Source: Prevotella sp. UBA7764 (GTDB lineage: Bacteria > Bacteroidota > Bacteroidia > Bacteroidales > Bacteroidaceae). Taken from it: a DNA stretch of 7,012 nt. The position numbers and the translations under genes are program-made. The stretch covers positions 117,013 through 124,024 of the forward strand of contig DLDU01000033.1 in the NCBI GenBank assembly GCA_002481295.1. Reading direction: 5' to 3'. Shown piece by piece: positions 1 to 6,807 of the stretch. Positions within the stretch are counted from its first letter, which is position 1. Each line of letters opens with the position of its first letter. The notes under the pieces are model-generated. The model was not told the origin of the DNA, ran no database searches, and saw only the letters and a program-made list of their open reading frames with translations.

Positions 1-37
1 CCAATAGAACAACAAACAATTCAAGACAACGACAACC

Positions 38-1036
38 ATGAAAACAATCAAGCATATCGCTCTGCGTGCTTTCGGACTGCTGATGATGGCCTGTGCCGCC
101 ACAGTGTTCACGGCCTGCTCTTCCGACGATGATCCGTTCTTCACTGCCGAGGAGACCGACGCACCGCGCATCCTCAACACCAACATCCCTGAGTGGAAGG
201 ATGGTCAGCCACAGGCGCTCGTCACGCAAAGCCGTACCAGTAATTTCGTGTTTAACATCATCGCTACGCCACGCGACTACACGACGATCTCGTGGTACCT
301 CGACGGACAGCTTATCCACGAGGGCGACTCTATCGACCAGCCGTTGCTCGCCGGTGACCATGAACTGAAGATCGTGGCCACAACGACCAAGGGACTCTCC
401 ACCTCACGCACGACACGTGTGGTGATCACGCCCGCCGACGGTGATCCTGTGCTGGGCACCAAGGCCAAGGATCTGTGGGTGGCACCGGGAGCAAAAACCA
501 CGATCTACGGCTGCACCCACCTCGACAAGGTGGCCAAAGTGTTCATCGGTGGCAAAGAGGCTACCGCCGTCAGTGCAGAGAACGGAAATCTGACGCTCAC
601 CATGCCGGCCGACCTGACTGAGGGCGACTACCGTGTGGTGCTCCAGGACGCTGCCGGACAGCAGTATGGCGGCGGCACGATCAAGATCACCAACGAGCCT
701 TATCCCGACAAGAGCGAGACGCTGTGGGAAGGCAGCTTCAACGTCACGTGGGGTACACCGTTCGATGCACTCAAGGACGACTTCATCAACCATGTCCACG
801 CTGGTACAATCCTGAAAGTCTATGTCAACGGCGATGGTCAAGGCACAGCAACCACAGCATGGTGGAACAACCTGCTCACGGGCAAGGGAGATCCCGAGCG
901 TGGTGACATCACGATCAGTGGCAGTCAGGTACTCGAATACGAGCTCACCGACCTCTCCATCCAACTCCTCAAGGATCAAAACGGTTTCCTGATGGTTGGT
1001 AACGGATACACCATCACTAAGGTGACGGTGGAATAA
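38..1036 (+). CDS. Putative surface lipoprotein with Ig-like and IPT/TIG-like domains, possible glycan-binding protein
   Basis: The 332-residue product begins with a lipoprotein signal peptide: positive N-terminus (K2, K5, R10), hydrophobic core at about 11-24, and a lipobox ending at Cys27 (F-T-A-C). The Ser-Ser-Asp-Asp-Asp that follows resembles the acidic export signal of surface-exposed Bacteroidota lipoproteins. Residues about 45-131 look like an Ig/PKD-type beta domain (S-W-Y-L-D-G near 85-90). Residues about 137-217 look like an IPT/TIG fold (V-F-I-G-G-K near 168-173, then T-M-P-A-D and G-D-Y-R-V). Residues about 226-332 form a third beta-rich domain with many aromatics (W230, W238, W275, W276) and a T-I-T-K-V-T ending. 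This order is typical of glycan-binding lipoproteins that accompany SusC/SusD pairs, so a carbohydrate-binding role at the cell surface is inferred. No catalytic motif is visible and no partner gene lies in the window. The start is set by the signal peptide; no clear Shine-Dalgarno site precedes it. Confidence 0.85.
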   Translation: MKTIKHIALRAFGLLMMACAATVFTACSSDDDPFFTAEETDAPRILNTNIPEWKDGQPQALVTQSRTSNFVFNIIATPRDYTTISWYLDGQLIHEGDSIDQPLLAGDHELKIVATTTKGLSTSRTTRVVITPADGDPVLGTKAKDLWVAPGAKTTIYGCTHLDKVAKVFIGGKEATAVSAENGNLTLTMPADLTEGDYRVVLQDAAGQQYGGGTIKITNEPYPDKSETLWEGSFNVTWGTPFDALKDDFINHVHAGTILKVYVNGDGQGTATTAWWNNLLTGKGDPERGDITISGSQVLEYELTDLSIQLLKDQNGFLMVGNGYTITKVTVE

Positions 1037-1053
1037 ACCTACAAAAAACGCCG

Positions 1054-1095
1054 AGATCCCTCATAACCGCCATGGTTGTGAGGGATCTTTTTGTT
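1054..1095 (+). terminator. Rho-independent terminator after the lipoprotein gene, possibly bidirectional
   Basis: A 15-base-pair stem (arms 1054-1068 and 1074-1088, one T-G wobble at 1064/1078) encloses the 5-base loop GCCAT. The plus strand continues with T-rich sequence (five Ts at 1088-1092, then GTT). It starts 18 bases after the lipoprotein stop codon. On the other strand the same stem is followed, five bases on, by six Ts (complement of the As at 1043-1048), so it may also end menA transcripts arriving from the right. The convergent gene arrangement fits a shared terminator. Confidence 0.9.
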
Positions 1096-1149
1096 CAAGA
1101 GAGACTTCGAACACCCTTTATACGCATCACTGCCAATGCAATTAGTCCG

Positions 1150-2064
1150 TCAAAGGATCAATCCAACAGAAGTAGTAATGCCGAAGAGGAACATATTTCG
1201 GGCGGTTTCTCCCAACACCTTATTTAATTCACGTCCATGACCGATCTTCAACAGATGGACGAAAGCCAGCGTATGCAAGGGCAGATAGACGATCAACGGA
1301 AGAAGGAAAGCCCATAGATGACCTTCAACGATAAAGACGATATTCAACAGCAACGCCACTACGCCGGACAGGAGATAGAGGATCTCGCCTCCGCGATGGC
1401 CGACTCTGACGACCAGCGTCATCTTTCCGTCGCGCCGGTCATTGTCGATGTCGCGATTGTTGTTGATTAATAATAAGGTGTCGATGACAAAACCGCAGGC
1501 CAACGAAGCCAGGAACACGGTCAGCGTCACCGTTCGCGGACCCTCCGGCAAACAAAGATAATAGGTCAGACAAACGGGAACGATGCCAAAGAACACCAGC
1601 ACGAGCATGTCGCCCAAACCCAGATAGGAGAGCTTGGTGGTATAAAGAAAACAGAAGAGCACGCACAGTGCACCGACGAGAATCATCTCCAGTCCACCAA
1701 ACAACACCAAGGGCAAGCCGACAACACAGCCGAGTGCCGTGGTGATGAGCAGTGCCTTGCGCATGGCACCTTCGGTCACCCACCCCATAGAGCAGGCACG
1801 CTGCGGGCCGAGTCGCGTTGCCGCATCGTCGTTGCCACGCTTGAAATCGAAATAGTCGTTGACGAAGTTGGCATCTATCTGCATGATAAACGCAAAGAGA
1901 AAGCACAGCACACAAGGCAACCAGGCTATCGTCCAGCCATGATCAGCTATCGTCAATGCCGTGCCGATCATCACCGGCACAGCAGCCCCCGTCAATGTCT
2001 TGGGGCGCGCGGCTAACAGCCAGGCACGGAAGGAATTAGTTTTTACGTTATTTTCTTCTATCAT
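1150..2064 (-). CDS. menA: 1,4-dihydroxy-2-naphthoate polyprenyltransferase (MenA)
   Basis: MenA is an integral membrane enzyme that attaches the polyprenyl chain to 1,4-dihydroxy-2-naphthoate, giving demethylmenaquinone in menaquinone synthesis. The 304-residue product has both Asp-rich prenyl-diphosphate/Mg motifs of the UbiA family: N-D-Y-F-D-F-K-R-G-N-D-D at 69-80 and N-N-N-R-D-I-D-N-D-R-R-D-G-K at 201-214. The near N-terminal A-A-R-P-K-T-L at 18-24 and the length are typical of MenA. About eight hydrophobic segments are visible (for example 27-40, 47-61, 104-123, 126-141, 150-170, 179-200, 228-246, 249-270). The ATG at 2062-2064 gives a 19-residue polar leader before A-R-P-K-T; purine-rich AAGAAG directly precedes it. 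The gene follows the asnS terminator, so it probably has its own promoter, but I could not identify one confidently. A related UbiA prenyltransferase is the main alternative, and the A-R-P-K-T and D-I-D-N-D-R patterns favour MenA. Confidence 0.93.
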   Translation of the reverse strand: MIEENNVKTNSFRAWLLAARPKTLTGAAVPVMIGTALTIADHGWTIAWLPCVLCFLFAFIMQIDANFVNDYFDFKRGNDDAATRLGPQRACSMGWVTEGAMRKALLITTALGCVVGLPLVLFGGLEMILVGALCVLFCFLYTTKLSYLGLGDMLVLVFFGIVPVCLTYYLCLPEGPRTVTLTVFLASLACGFVIDTLLLINNNRDIDNDRRDGKMTLVVRVGHRGGEILYLLSGVVALLLNIVFIVEGHLWAFLLPLIVYLPLHTLAFVHLLKIGHGRELNKVLGETARNMFLFGITTSVGLIL

Positions 2065-2083
2065 CTTCTTGTCTGTATTTAAT

Positions 2084-2110
2084 CTGTCGATCAGAGAGAA
2101 AAAGCGACAG
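2084..2110 (-). other. Short inverted repeat in the menA leader
   Basis: CTGTCG at 2084-2089 is matched by CGACAG at 2105-2110, with a 15-base purine-rich spacer between them. It lies 20-46 bases upstream of the menA start codon. It could form a 6-base-pair hairpin in the leader RNA or be a binding site, but a repeat this short can arise by chance. Confidence 0.25.
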
Positions 2111-2130
2111 CCTCCCTGACCGTATTCAAC

Positions 2131-2176
2131 AAAAAGAGCCTCAGCCTACGATAAGCATCGTCGACTGAGGCTTTTT
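2131..2176 (-). terminator. Rho-independent terminator downstream of asnS
   Basis: Arms AGCCTCAG (2137-2144) and CTGAGGCT (2165-2172) pair perfectly. An inner stem ACGAT/ATCGT (2148-2152 with 2157-2161) closes on a 4-base loop. Read on the minus strand, the hairpin is followed by CTTTTTG, so it is oriented to stop transcripts leaving asnS, about 110 bases after the asnS stop codon. The plus strand also has a T-run (2172-2176), so the hairpin is potentially bidirectional. It separates the purB-rluB-asnS unit from menA. Confidence 0.85.
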
Positions 2177-2192
2177 CATAATTATGATTACT

Positions 2193-2248
2193 GTCAGGCA
2201 TAATCTCCTACGCACGCTTTCGTAATGCTGCCGGAGGGTCTTCCTGAC
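2193..2248 (-). other. Nested inverted repeats in the asnS-menA gap, possible structured RNA
   Basis: Read on the minus strand, three paired segments nest: GTCAGG/CCTGAC (2248-2243 with 2198-2193), CTCC/GGAG (2236-2233 with 2208-2205) and TACG/CGTA (2224-2221 with 2212-2209). The internal loop between the first two is symmetric (six bases each side), an 8-base bulge lies on one side of the next, and the terminal loop is 8 bases. It lies between the asnS stop codon and its terminator, so it would be in the asnS 3' untranslated RNA. Pairings this short are suggestive, not proof. Confidence 0.25.
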
Positions 2249-2282
2249 GGAAACTCATGGTCTTTGCTCATCCCGCGAGCGT

Positions 2283-3674
2283 TTAGAACTCTGCGTTCTT
2301 CGGCGTACGTGGGAAAGGAATGACGTCACGGATGTTCTGCATACCCGTCACGAAGAGGATCAGACGCTCAAAGCCCAAGCCGAAACCAGCGTGAGGACAA
2401 GAGCCGAACTTACGTGTATCGAGATACCACTTGTAGTTGTTCTCATCCATGCCGCGTGCCTCGATCTCGTCGAGCAACTTCTGATAGTTCTCCTCACGGA
2501 CCGAACCGCCGATGATCTCGCCAATGCGCGGGAAGAGCACGTCAGTACCCTGCATTGTCTTTCCGTCGGCATTCTTCTTCATATAGAACGCCTTGATCTC
2601 GGAAGGATAGTCGGTCATGATCACCGGACGCTTGAAGTGCTGCTCTACGAGGTAACGCTCATGTTCACTGCTGAGATCCATGCCCCAACCGGTGACAGGG
2701 AATTCAAACTTATGTCCGTCCTTGACAGCCTGCTCCAGGATGCGGATTCCCTCCGTATAAGGCAGGCGCACAAAGTCCTCCTTGATGACAGACTCCAGCG
2801 TAGCGATCAGCGTCTTGTCGATCATCTTGTTGAGGAACTCCAAGTCGTCCTTGCAGTTGTCCAAAGCCCACTTCACGCAGTACTTGATGAAGTCTTCCTC
2901 AAGATCCATCAGCTCATCCTTGTCGATGAAGGCAACCTCCGGCTCGATCATCCAGAACTCAGCCAAGTGACGCGGCGTGTTGCTGTTCTCAGCACGGAAG
3001 GTAGGACCGAAGGTGTAGATAGCGCCCAAGGCTGTGGCACCGAGCTCACCCTCAAGCTGACCGCTCACGGTGAGGTTGGTCTTACGTCCGAAGAAGTCCT
3101 TATCATACTCCACCTTGCCACTCTTAGCCACACGGTCGAGGTCGAGGGTAGTCACCTGGAACATAGATCCGGCACCCTCAGCATCACTGGCGGTGATCAG
3201 CGGCGTGTTGAAGTAGTAGAAGCCATGGTCATGGAAATACTTATGGATGGCGATAGCCATGTTGTGACGGATGCGGAAGACAGCACCAAAAGTGTTGGTG
3301 CGCAGACGCAAGTGAGCGTACTGACGCATATACTCGAAGCTCTGTCCCTTCTTCTGCATAGGATAGTCGCTCGGGCAACCGCCGTAGAGCTCCAGCTCAG
3401 AAGCCTGGATCTCGCAGGTCTGTCCTTTGCCCTGACTCTCCACGAGCTTACCGGTGGCGCGAATGCACGCACCGGTAGTGATGCTCTTGAGCAACTCCTC
3501 ATCCACCGTCGAAGGATCAACGACAATCTGAATGTTCTTAATGGTCGAACCGTCGTTCAAGGCAATGAAGTCCACCGCCTTGCTGCTACGATGCGAGCGC
3601 ACCCAGCCTTTGACGGTCATCTCTTTTCCAAAGTCGGTGCTCCGCAGGGCATCAACCACTTTTGTTCTACTCAT
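2283..3674 (-). CDS. asnS: Asparaginyl-tRNA synthetase (AsnRS)
   Basis: This cytoplasmic class IIb aminoacyl-tRNA synthetase charges tRNA-Asn with asparagine using ATP. The 463-residue length matches bacterial AsnRS. The N-terminal OB-fold anticodon-binding domain spans about 18-100 (V-K-G-W-V-R-S-H-R near 21-29). The catalytic core has motif 1 at about 135-160 (ending F-N-T-P-L-I), motif 2 at 226-244 ([16 protein letters not shown]) and motif 3 at 428-444 (G-F-G-L-G-F-E-R, with R437). The L-T-V-S-G-Q-L segment at 201-207 is typical of AsnRS, where AspRS usually has Q-S-P-Q-L. The C-terminus [10 protein letters not shown] is also diagnostic. The ATG start gives an N-terminus right before the OB fold, and a purine-rich GAGAGA lies 8-13 bases upstream. 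The gene starts 47 bases after the pseudouridine synthase stop, so the two are probably co-transcribed. Confidence 0.97.
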   Translation of the reverse strand: MSRTKVVDALRSTDFGKEMTVKGWVRSHRSSKAVDFIALNDGSTIKNIQIVVDPSTVDEELLKSITTGACIRATGKLVESQGKGQTCEIQASELELYGGCPSDYPMQKKGQSFEYMRQYAHLRLRTNTFGAVFRIRHNMAIAIHKYFHDHGFYYFNTPLITASDAEGAGSMFQVTTLDLDRVAKSGKVEYDKDFFGRKTNLTVSGQLEGELGATALGAIYTFGPTFRAENSNTPRHLAEFWMIEPEVAFIDKDELMDLEEDFIKYCVKWALDNCKDDLEFLNKMIDKTLIATLESVIKEDFVRLPYTEGIRILEQAVKDGHKFEFPVTGWGMDLSSEHERYLVEQHFKRPVIMTDYPSEIKAFYMKKNADGKTMQGTDVLFPRIGEIIGGSVREENYQKLLDEIEARGMDENNYKWYLDTRKFGSCPHAGFGLGFERLILFVTGMQNIRDVIPFPRTPKNAEF

Positions 3675-3721
3675 GATATGTCTCTCTTTGTTGATTCAAA
3701 CATACTGTTCACAAACTCTCA

Positions 3722-5203
3722 TTACTCGAACATGCCGCTGCGCAGCATCTCCACCTCTTTCTCGGTGAGGAAGCGCCAGTCGCCACGGCGTACGTTCTTC
3801 TTGGTCAGTCCGGCAAACTGCACGCGGTCGAGCTTCACAACGCGGTAGCCCAGACTCTCGAAGATACGGCGCACAATGCGGTTCTTGCCGCTATGGATCT
3901 CGATGCCCACCTGGCTGTGGTCGCGATCGTCGGCATACTCGATAGCGTCGGCATGTACCTCTCCATCCTCCAGCTCAATGCCCTCAGCGATCTTCTGCAG
4001 ATCCTCTGCTGCCACGTTCTTGTCGAGGAAGACATGATACACTTTCTTCTTGAGGAACTTAGGATGCGTCAGTTTGCTGGCAAGCTCACCGTCGTTGGTC
4101 AGTAACAGCACACCGGTGGTGTTGCGGTCCAGACGGCCTACAGGATAGATGCGCTCCGGACATGCGTCCTTCACGAGATCCATCACTGTCTTGCGCTGCT
4201 GAGGATCATCGCTGGTAGTGACATAGTCCTTAGGTTTGTTAAGCAGCACATATACTTTCTTCTCAAGTGTGACAGGCTGATCGTGGAACTTCACGACATC
4301 AGAGCGGAGCACCTTGGTGCCGAGCTCGGTGACGACCTTGTCATTAACCGTCACCACACCTGCCTGGATGAACTCATCAGCTTCACGACGAGAGCAGACG
4401 CCGGCGTTGGCCAAGTACTTGTTCAAGCGAATCGGCTCGTTCGGGTCGATGTTCTCCTCCTTGTACTCGATACGCTTCTTCAAACTATACTTAGCATTGG
4501 GATCGTATCCCGGGCGGTGCTGTCCATAGCCGCCTTGACGGTTGTAGCCGCCTTGACGGTTATAACCGCCCTGTCCCTGCTGACGATAACCGCCTTGCTG
4601 ACGATAGCCGCCCTGCTGACGGGGCTGGTAACCACCCTGGCCCTGCTGGCGATAGCCGCCCTGCTGACGGGGCTGATAGCCACCCTGTCCCTGCTGGCGA
4701 TAGCCACCCTGCTGACGGGACTGGTAGCCGCCCTGCTGGCGAGACTGGTAACCACCCTGCTGGCGAGGCTGATAACCACCCTGCTGACGGGACTGATAGC
4801 CACCCTGCTGGCGAGGCTGATAACCGCCTTCGCGCTGGTAGCCACCCTCTTCATTATTGTTGTTGTAGCGCGGACGCGGCTGATAGCCACCCTGGCGCTG
4901 CTGATAGCCGCCCTGGCGCTGCTGGTAGCCGCCCTGACGCTGCTGATAGCTGTTGCGCGGGCGCTGCTCGCCACCCATCAAGCCAGCGCCGAAGCCTTCG
5001 GGACGGAAGCTGCCTTCCTCGCGACCGGCATTTTTGTCAGTGCTGAAACTGCGCTGTGTATGAATACGTGGACGCTGTACGCGGCCATTGACGTAATCTC
5101 TCTGATAACCTTGTTGTGGACGATAGCCTTCACGGCCTGCATCGCTACTCTGCTTAGGTTGTGCGGACGAATCCTGAGCGTTCTTTTCTAATTCTTCTGC
5201 CAT
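3722..5203 (-). CDS. rluB: RsuA/RluB-family rRNA pseudouridine synthase with a repetitive Gly/Gln/Arg/Tyr-rich N-terminal extension
   Basis: The C-terminal half (about 255-493) is a complete RsuA/RluB/RluE/RluF-type enzyme, which isomerises a uridine in rRNA to pseudouridine. It has an S4 RNA-binding domain at about 257-303 (I-R-L-N-K-Y-L-A-N-A-G-V-C-S-R-R-E-A), a K-P-K-D-Y-V-T-T segment at 323-330, and the catalytic motif G-R-L-D-R-N-T-T-G at 356-364 with Asp359 as the predicted nucleophile. The family-typical R-I-V-R-R-I-F-E-S-L-G-Y follows at 442-453. Residues 1-85 are polar and charged. Residues 86-226 are a low-complexity array with 18 Gly-Gly-Tyr triplets. The enzyme core alone would be about 240 residues, so the tail doubles the protein. 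The exact target is not readable from sequence; RluB (23S) is the closest label and RluF, RluE or RsuA specificity is possible. The gene lies 99 bases after purB and 47 before asnS. The ATG lacks a Shine-Dalgarno site. Confidence 0.9.
   Translation of the reverse strand: MAEELEKNAQDSSAQPKQSSDAGREGYRPQQGYQRDYVNGRVQRPRIHTQRSFSTDKNAGREEGSFRPEGFGAGLMGGEQRPRNSYQQRQGGYQQRQGGYQQRQGGYQPRPRYNNNNEEGGYQREGGYQPRQQGGYQSRQQGGYQPRQQGGYQSRQQGGYQSRQQGGYRQQGQGGYQPRQQGGYRQQGQGGYQPRQQGGYRQQGGYRQQGQGGYNRQGGYNRQGGYGQHRPGYDPNAKYSLKKRIEYKEENIDPNEPIRLNKYLANAGVCSRREADEFIQAGVVTVNDKVVTELGTKVLRSDVVKFHDQPVTLEKKVYVLLNKPKDYVTTSDDPQQRKTVMDLVKDACPERIYPVGRLDRNTTGVLLLTNDGELASKLTHPKFLKKKVYHVFLDKNVAAEDLQKIAEGIELEDGEVHADAIEYADDRDHSQVGIEIHSGKNRIVRRIFESLGYRVVKLDRVQFAGLTKKNVRRGDWRFLTEKEVEMLRSGMFE
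4526..4948 (-). repeat. In-frame tandem repeat array encoding the Gly-Gly-Tyr-Gln-x-Arg-Gln tail
   Basis: The array lies inside the pseudouridine synthase gene and covers residues 86-226. It starts with three 7-residue units (Y-Q-Q-R-Q-G-G). After an Asn-rich break it continues as 8-residue units of the form G-G-Y-Q-(P/S)-R-Q-Q or G-G-Y-R-Q-Q-G-Q, and ends with 6-residue G-G-Y-N-R-Q units. Gly-Gly-Tyr starts fall every eight residues from 126 to 198, which gives nine regular 24-base units (4613-4828). The DNA copies are nearly identical, differing mainly at synonymous positions and at Pro/Ser. All unit lengths are multiples of three, so gain or loss of whole units would keep the reading frame. 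Confidence 0.95.
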
Positions 5204-5217
5204 AATAGTTACATTGC

Positions 5218-5234
5218 GTAGCCTCTCGGCTTAC
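5218..5234 (-). other. Possible small hairpin in the leader of the pseudouridine synthase gene
   Basis: On the minus strand, GTA-(A)-GCC and GGC-TAC can pair as six base pairs with one bulged A, closed by a GAGA loop of the GNRA type. It ends 14 bases before the start codon at 5203. Its position would allow an effect on translation initiation, but the stem is short and the call rests on pairing alone. Confidence 0.25.
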
Positions 5235-5302
5235 TTGTTAATACTCTTGAAAATGATATTATTAATAATGTGTAATATGAAAACAAATCTTTAGACGTGC
5301 GG

Positions 5303-6649
5303 TCACATACCCGTGTAGTTCATCGGTGTGATCGCCATCAGCTCAGCCTTCACGTCATCACTGACGTTGAGCGTCTGAATGAAATCGTGGATGGTCTGCT
5401 CCGTCATCACGTTGTTGGTGCGGGTCAGCGCTTTCAAAGCCTCATAGGGATGTGGATAGCCCTCACGGCGCAGGATAGTCTGGATAGCTTCAGCCACCAC
5501 GGCCCAGGTATTGTTCAAGTCCTCTGTCATCTTCTCTTCATGGAGGATGAGCTTACGAAGGCCTTTCAATGTGCTCTCAATAGCGATGACGCTATGCCCC
5601 ATGGGCACGCCGACATTGCGGAGCACAGTCGAGTCGGTAAGGTCACGCTGCAGGCGGCTCACCGGCAACTTGGCAGCGAGGAACTGCAAGATAGCGTTGG
5701 AGATGCCGAGGTTACCCTCACTGTTTTCGTAGTCGATCGGGTTGACCTTATGCGGCATGGCACTGGAGCCAACCTCTCCCTTCTTGATCTTCTGCTTGAA
5801 GTAGTCCATGGAGATATACATCCAGAAGTCGCGGTCGAGATCGATGATGATGGTATTGATGCGGCGCATAGCATCGAAGATGGCGCCGAGATAGTCATAG
5901 TTGCTGATCTGTGTGGTCCACTGCTCACGCTCCAGTCCGAGTTTCTCGCTGACGAAGCGGTTGGCAAAAGCCTTCCAGTCATAGTTGGGATAAGCCACGT
6001 GATGCGCATTGAAGTTGCCCGTCGCGCCACCGAACTTTGCTGTAATCTTGCAGGCCTTCAGGCTGTTGAGCTGTTCGGTCAGACGATAGACATAGACCAT
6101 GATCTCTTTGCCCAGGCGTGTGGGTGAGGCAGGCTGACCGTGTGTCTTGGCAAGCATAGGCACGTCTTTCCACTCATCGGCATATTGCTGTAGCTGAGCG
6201 ATAAGCTCTTCCACCAAAGGATAGTAGACATCGTGCAGAGCCTCCTTCAGTGAGAGGGGCACGCTGGTGTTGTTGATATCCTGAGACGTCAGACCGAAAT
6301 GGATGAATTCCTTGTAGGCATCCAGTCCTCCGATCTCGTCGAAGCGCTCTTTGATAAAATACTCCACGGCCTTGACGTCGTGGTTAGTGATCTTCTCAAT
6401 GTCCTTGACACGCTGAGCGCTCTTCTCGTCGAAATGGCGATAGATGTCGCGCAGACGTTCGAAAAGGTTATGATCGAAGTCTTTCAGTTGCGGTAAGGGC
6501 AACTCGCACAGAGTGATGAAATACTCCACCTCTACACGAATGCGGTAGCGGATCAGTGCGTATTCAGAGAAGTAGTTGGCCAAAGGCTCTGTCTTGCTTC
6601 TATAGCGACCATCGATAGGCGAGATGGCCGTCAATGTATCCAGATTCAT
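5303..6649 (-). CDS. purB: Adenylosuccinate lyase (PurB)
   Basis: PurB is a cytoplasmic homotetrameric lyase that acts twice in purine synthesis: it releases fumarate from SAICAR to give AICAR, and from adenylosuccinate to give AMP. The 448-residue product carries the fumarase/aspartase superfamily signature G-S-S-A-M-P-H-K-V-N-P at 294-304, which holds the catalytic serine loop. The catalytic-histidine segment K-T-H-G-Q-P-A-S-P-T is at 168-177 (His170) and T-S-Q-D-I-N at 121-126. The start (M-N-L-D-T-L-T-A-I-S-P-I-D-G-R-Y), the R-D-L-T-D-S-T-V-L-R-N segment at 335-345 and the ending N-Y-T-G match the longer, Escherichia coli-like form with the ASL C-terminal domain. The start is fixed by the family-typical N-terminus. 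The gene is first in the inferred purB-rluB-asnS unit. A promoter-like sequence lies about 45-80 bases upstream, and a perfect palindrome sits in the leader. Confidence 0.97.
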   Translation of the reverse strand: MNLDTLTAISPIDGRYRSKTEPLANYFSEYALIRYRIRVEVEYFITLCELPLPQLKDFDHNLFERLRDIYRHFDEKSAQRVKDIEKITNHDVKAVEYFIKERFDEIGGLDAYKEFIHFGLTSQDINNTSVPLSLKEALHDVYYPLVEELIAQLQQYADEWKDVPMLAKTHGQPASPTRLGKEIMVYVYRLTEQLNSLKACKITAKFGGATGNFNAHHVAYPNYDWKAFANRFVSEKLGLEREQWTTQISNYDYLGAIFDAMRRINTIIIDLDRDFWMYISMDYFKQKIKKGEVGSSAMPHKVNPIDYENSEGNLGISNAILQFLAAKLPVSRLQRDLTDSTVLRNVGVPMGHSVIAIESTLKGLRKLILHEEKMTEDLNNTWAVVAEAIQTILRREGYPHPYEALKALTRTNNVMTEQTIHDFIQTLNVSDDVKAELMAITPMNYTGM

Positions 6650-6669
6650 AATGCTGTTAATAAGCTGTG

Positions 6670-6683
6670 ATAATACGTATTAT
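6670..6683. promoter_or_regulatory. Perfect 14-base palindrome in the purB leader
   Basis: ATAATACGTATTAT reads the same on both strands. It ends 20 bases upstream of the purB start codon and lies just downstream of the predicted transcription start (about 6688). That position suits an operator for a dimeric repressor. It has no loop, so it is a poor RNA hairpin. No regulator can be named from the sequence. Confidence 0.4.
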
Positions 6684-6694
6684 ATTCTATTCTG

Positions 6695-6728
6695 CAAAAT
6701 TACTAATTTATTTCGACATCTAATAAAA
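6695..6728 (-). promoter_or_regulatory. Predicted Bacteroidota-type promoter for purB
   Basis: On the minus strand, TAATTTTG (6702-6695) matches the Bacteroidota -7 consensus TAnnTTTG exactly. A TTTT (6728-6725) lies 22 bases upstream, near the expected place of the -33 TTTG element but imperfect and slightly far. The predicted start of transcription is near 6688, giving a leader of about 40 bases before the purB ATG. The surrounding sequence is AT-rich, so a chance match to a short motif is possible. Confidence 0.5.
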
Positions 6729-6807
6729 GTGTAGTGAAAAAGATAATTAAAAAGGAAAAAAGAAAGAAAATAGGGGAGAAAAGGCGAGCAACGGAAAGAC
6801 ATCAAGC

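Noticed and set aside
404..979. 191-codon minus-strand open frame opposite the lipoprotein gene
   Set aside because: The sense frame has a clear signal peptide, lipobox, domain structure and terminator; the antisense frame has none of these.
2391..3848. 485-codon open frame on the plus strand, antisense to asnS and the end of the pseudouridine synthase gene
   Set aside because: It mirrors the codon bias of the genuine asnS gene, runs across a gene boundary, matches no family I recognise and has Leu/Val/His-rich composition typical of antisense frames.
4526..4948. Repeat array considered as a CRISPR array
   Set aside because: The units are contiguous 18-24 base in-frame coding repeats without unique spacers, and no cas genes are near.
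4283..5191. 302-codon plus-strand open frame encoding a hydrophobic Leu/Ala/Thr-rich repeat that could pass for a membrane protein
   Set aside because: It is the reverse complement of the Gly-Gly-Tyr repeat array; the apparent membrane segments come only from reading that array backwards. The sense frame has a full S4 and pseudouridine synthase domain.
5258..5269. 12-base palindrome ATTATTAATAAT in the purB-rluB gap as an operator
   Set aside because: It consists only of A and T in a very AT-rich gap, where such palindromes are common, and no promoter-like motif lies at a fitting distance.
5297..6127. 276-codon plus-strand open frame antisense to purB
   Set aside because: It lies inside the highly conserved purB gene on the opposite strand and has no recognisable domain or start signal.
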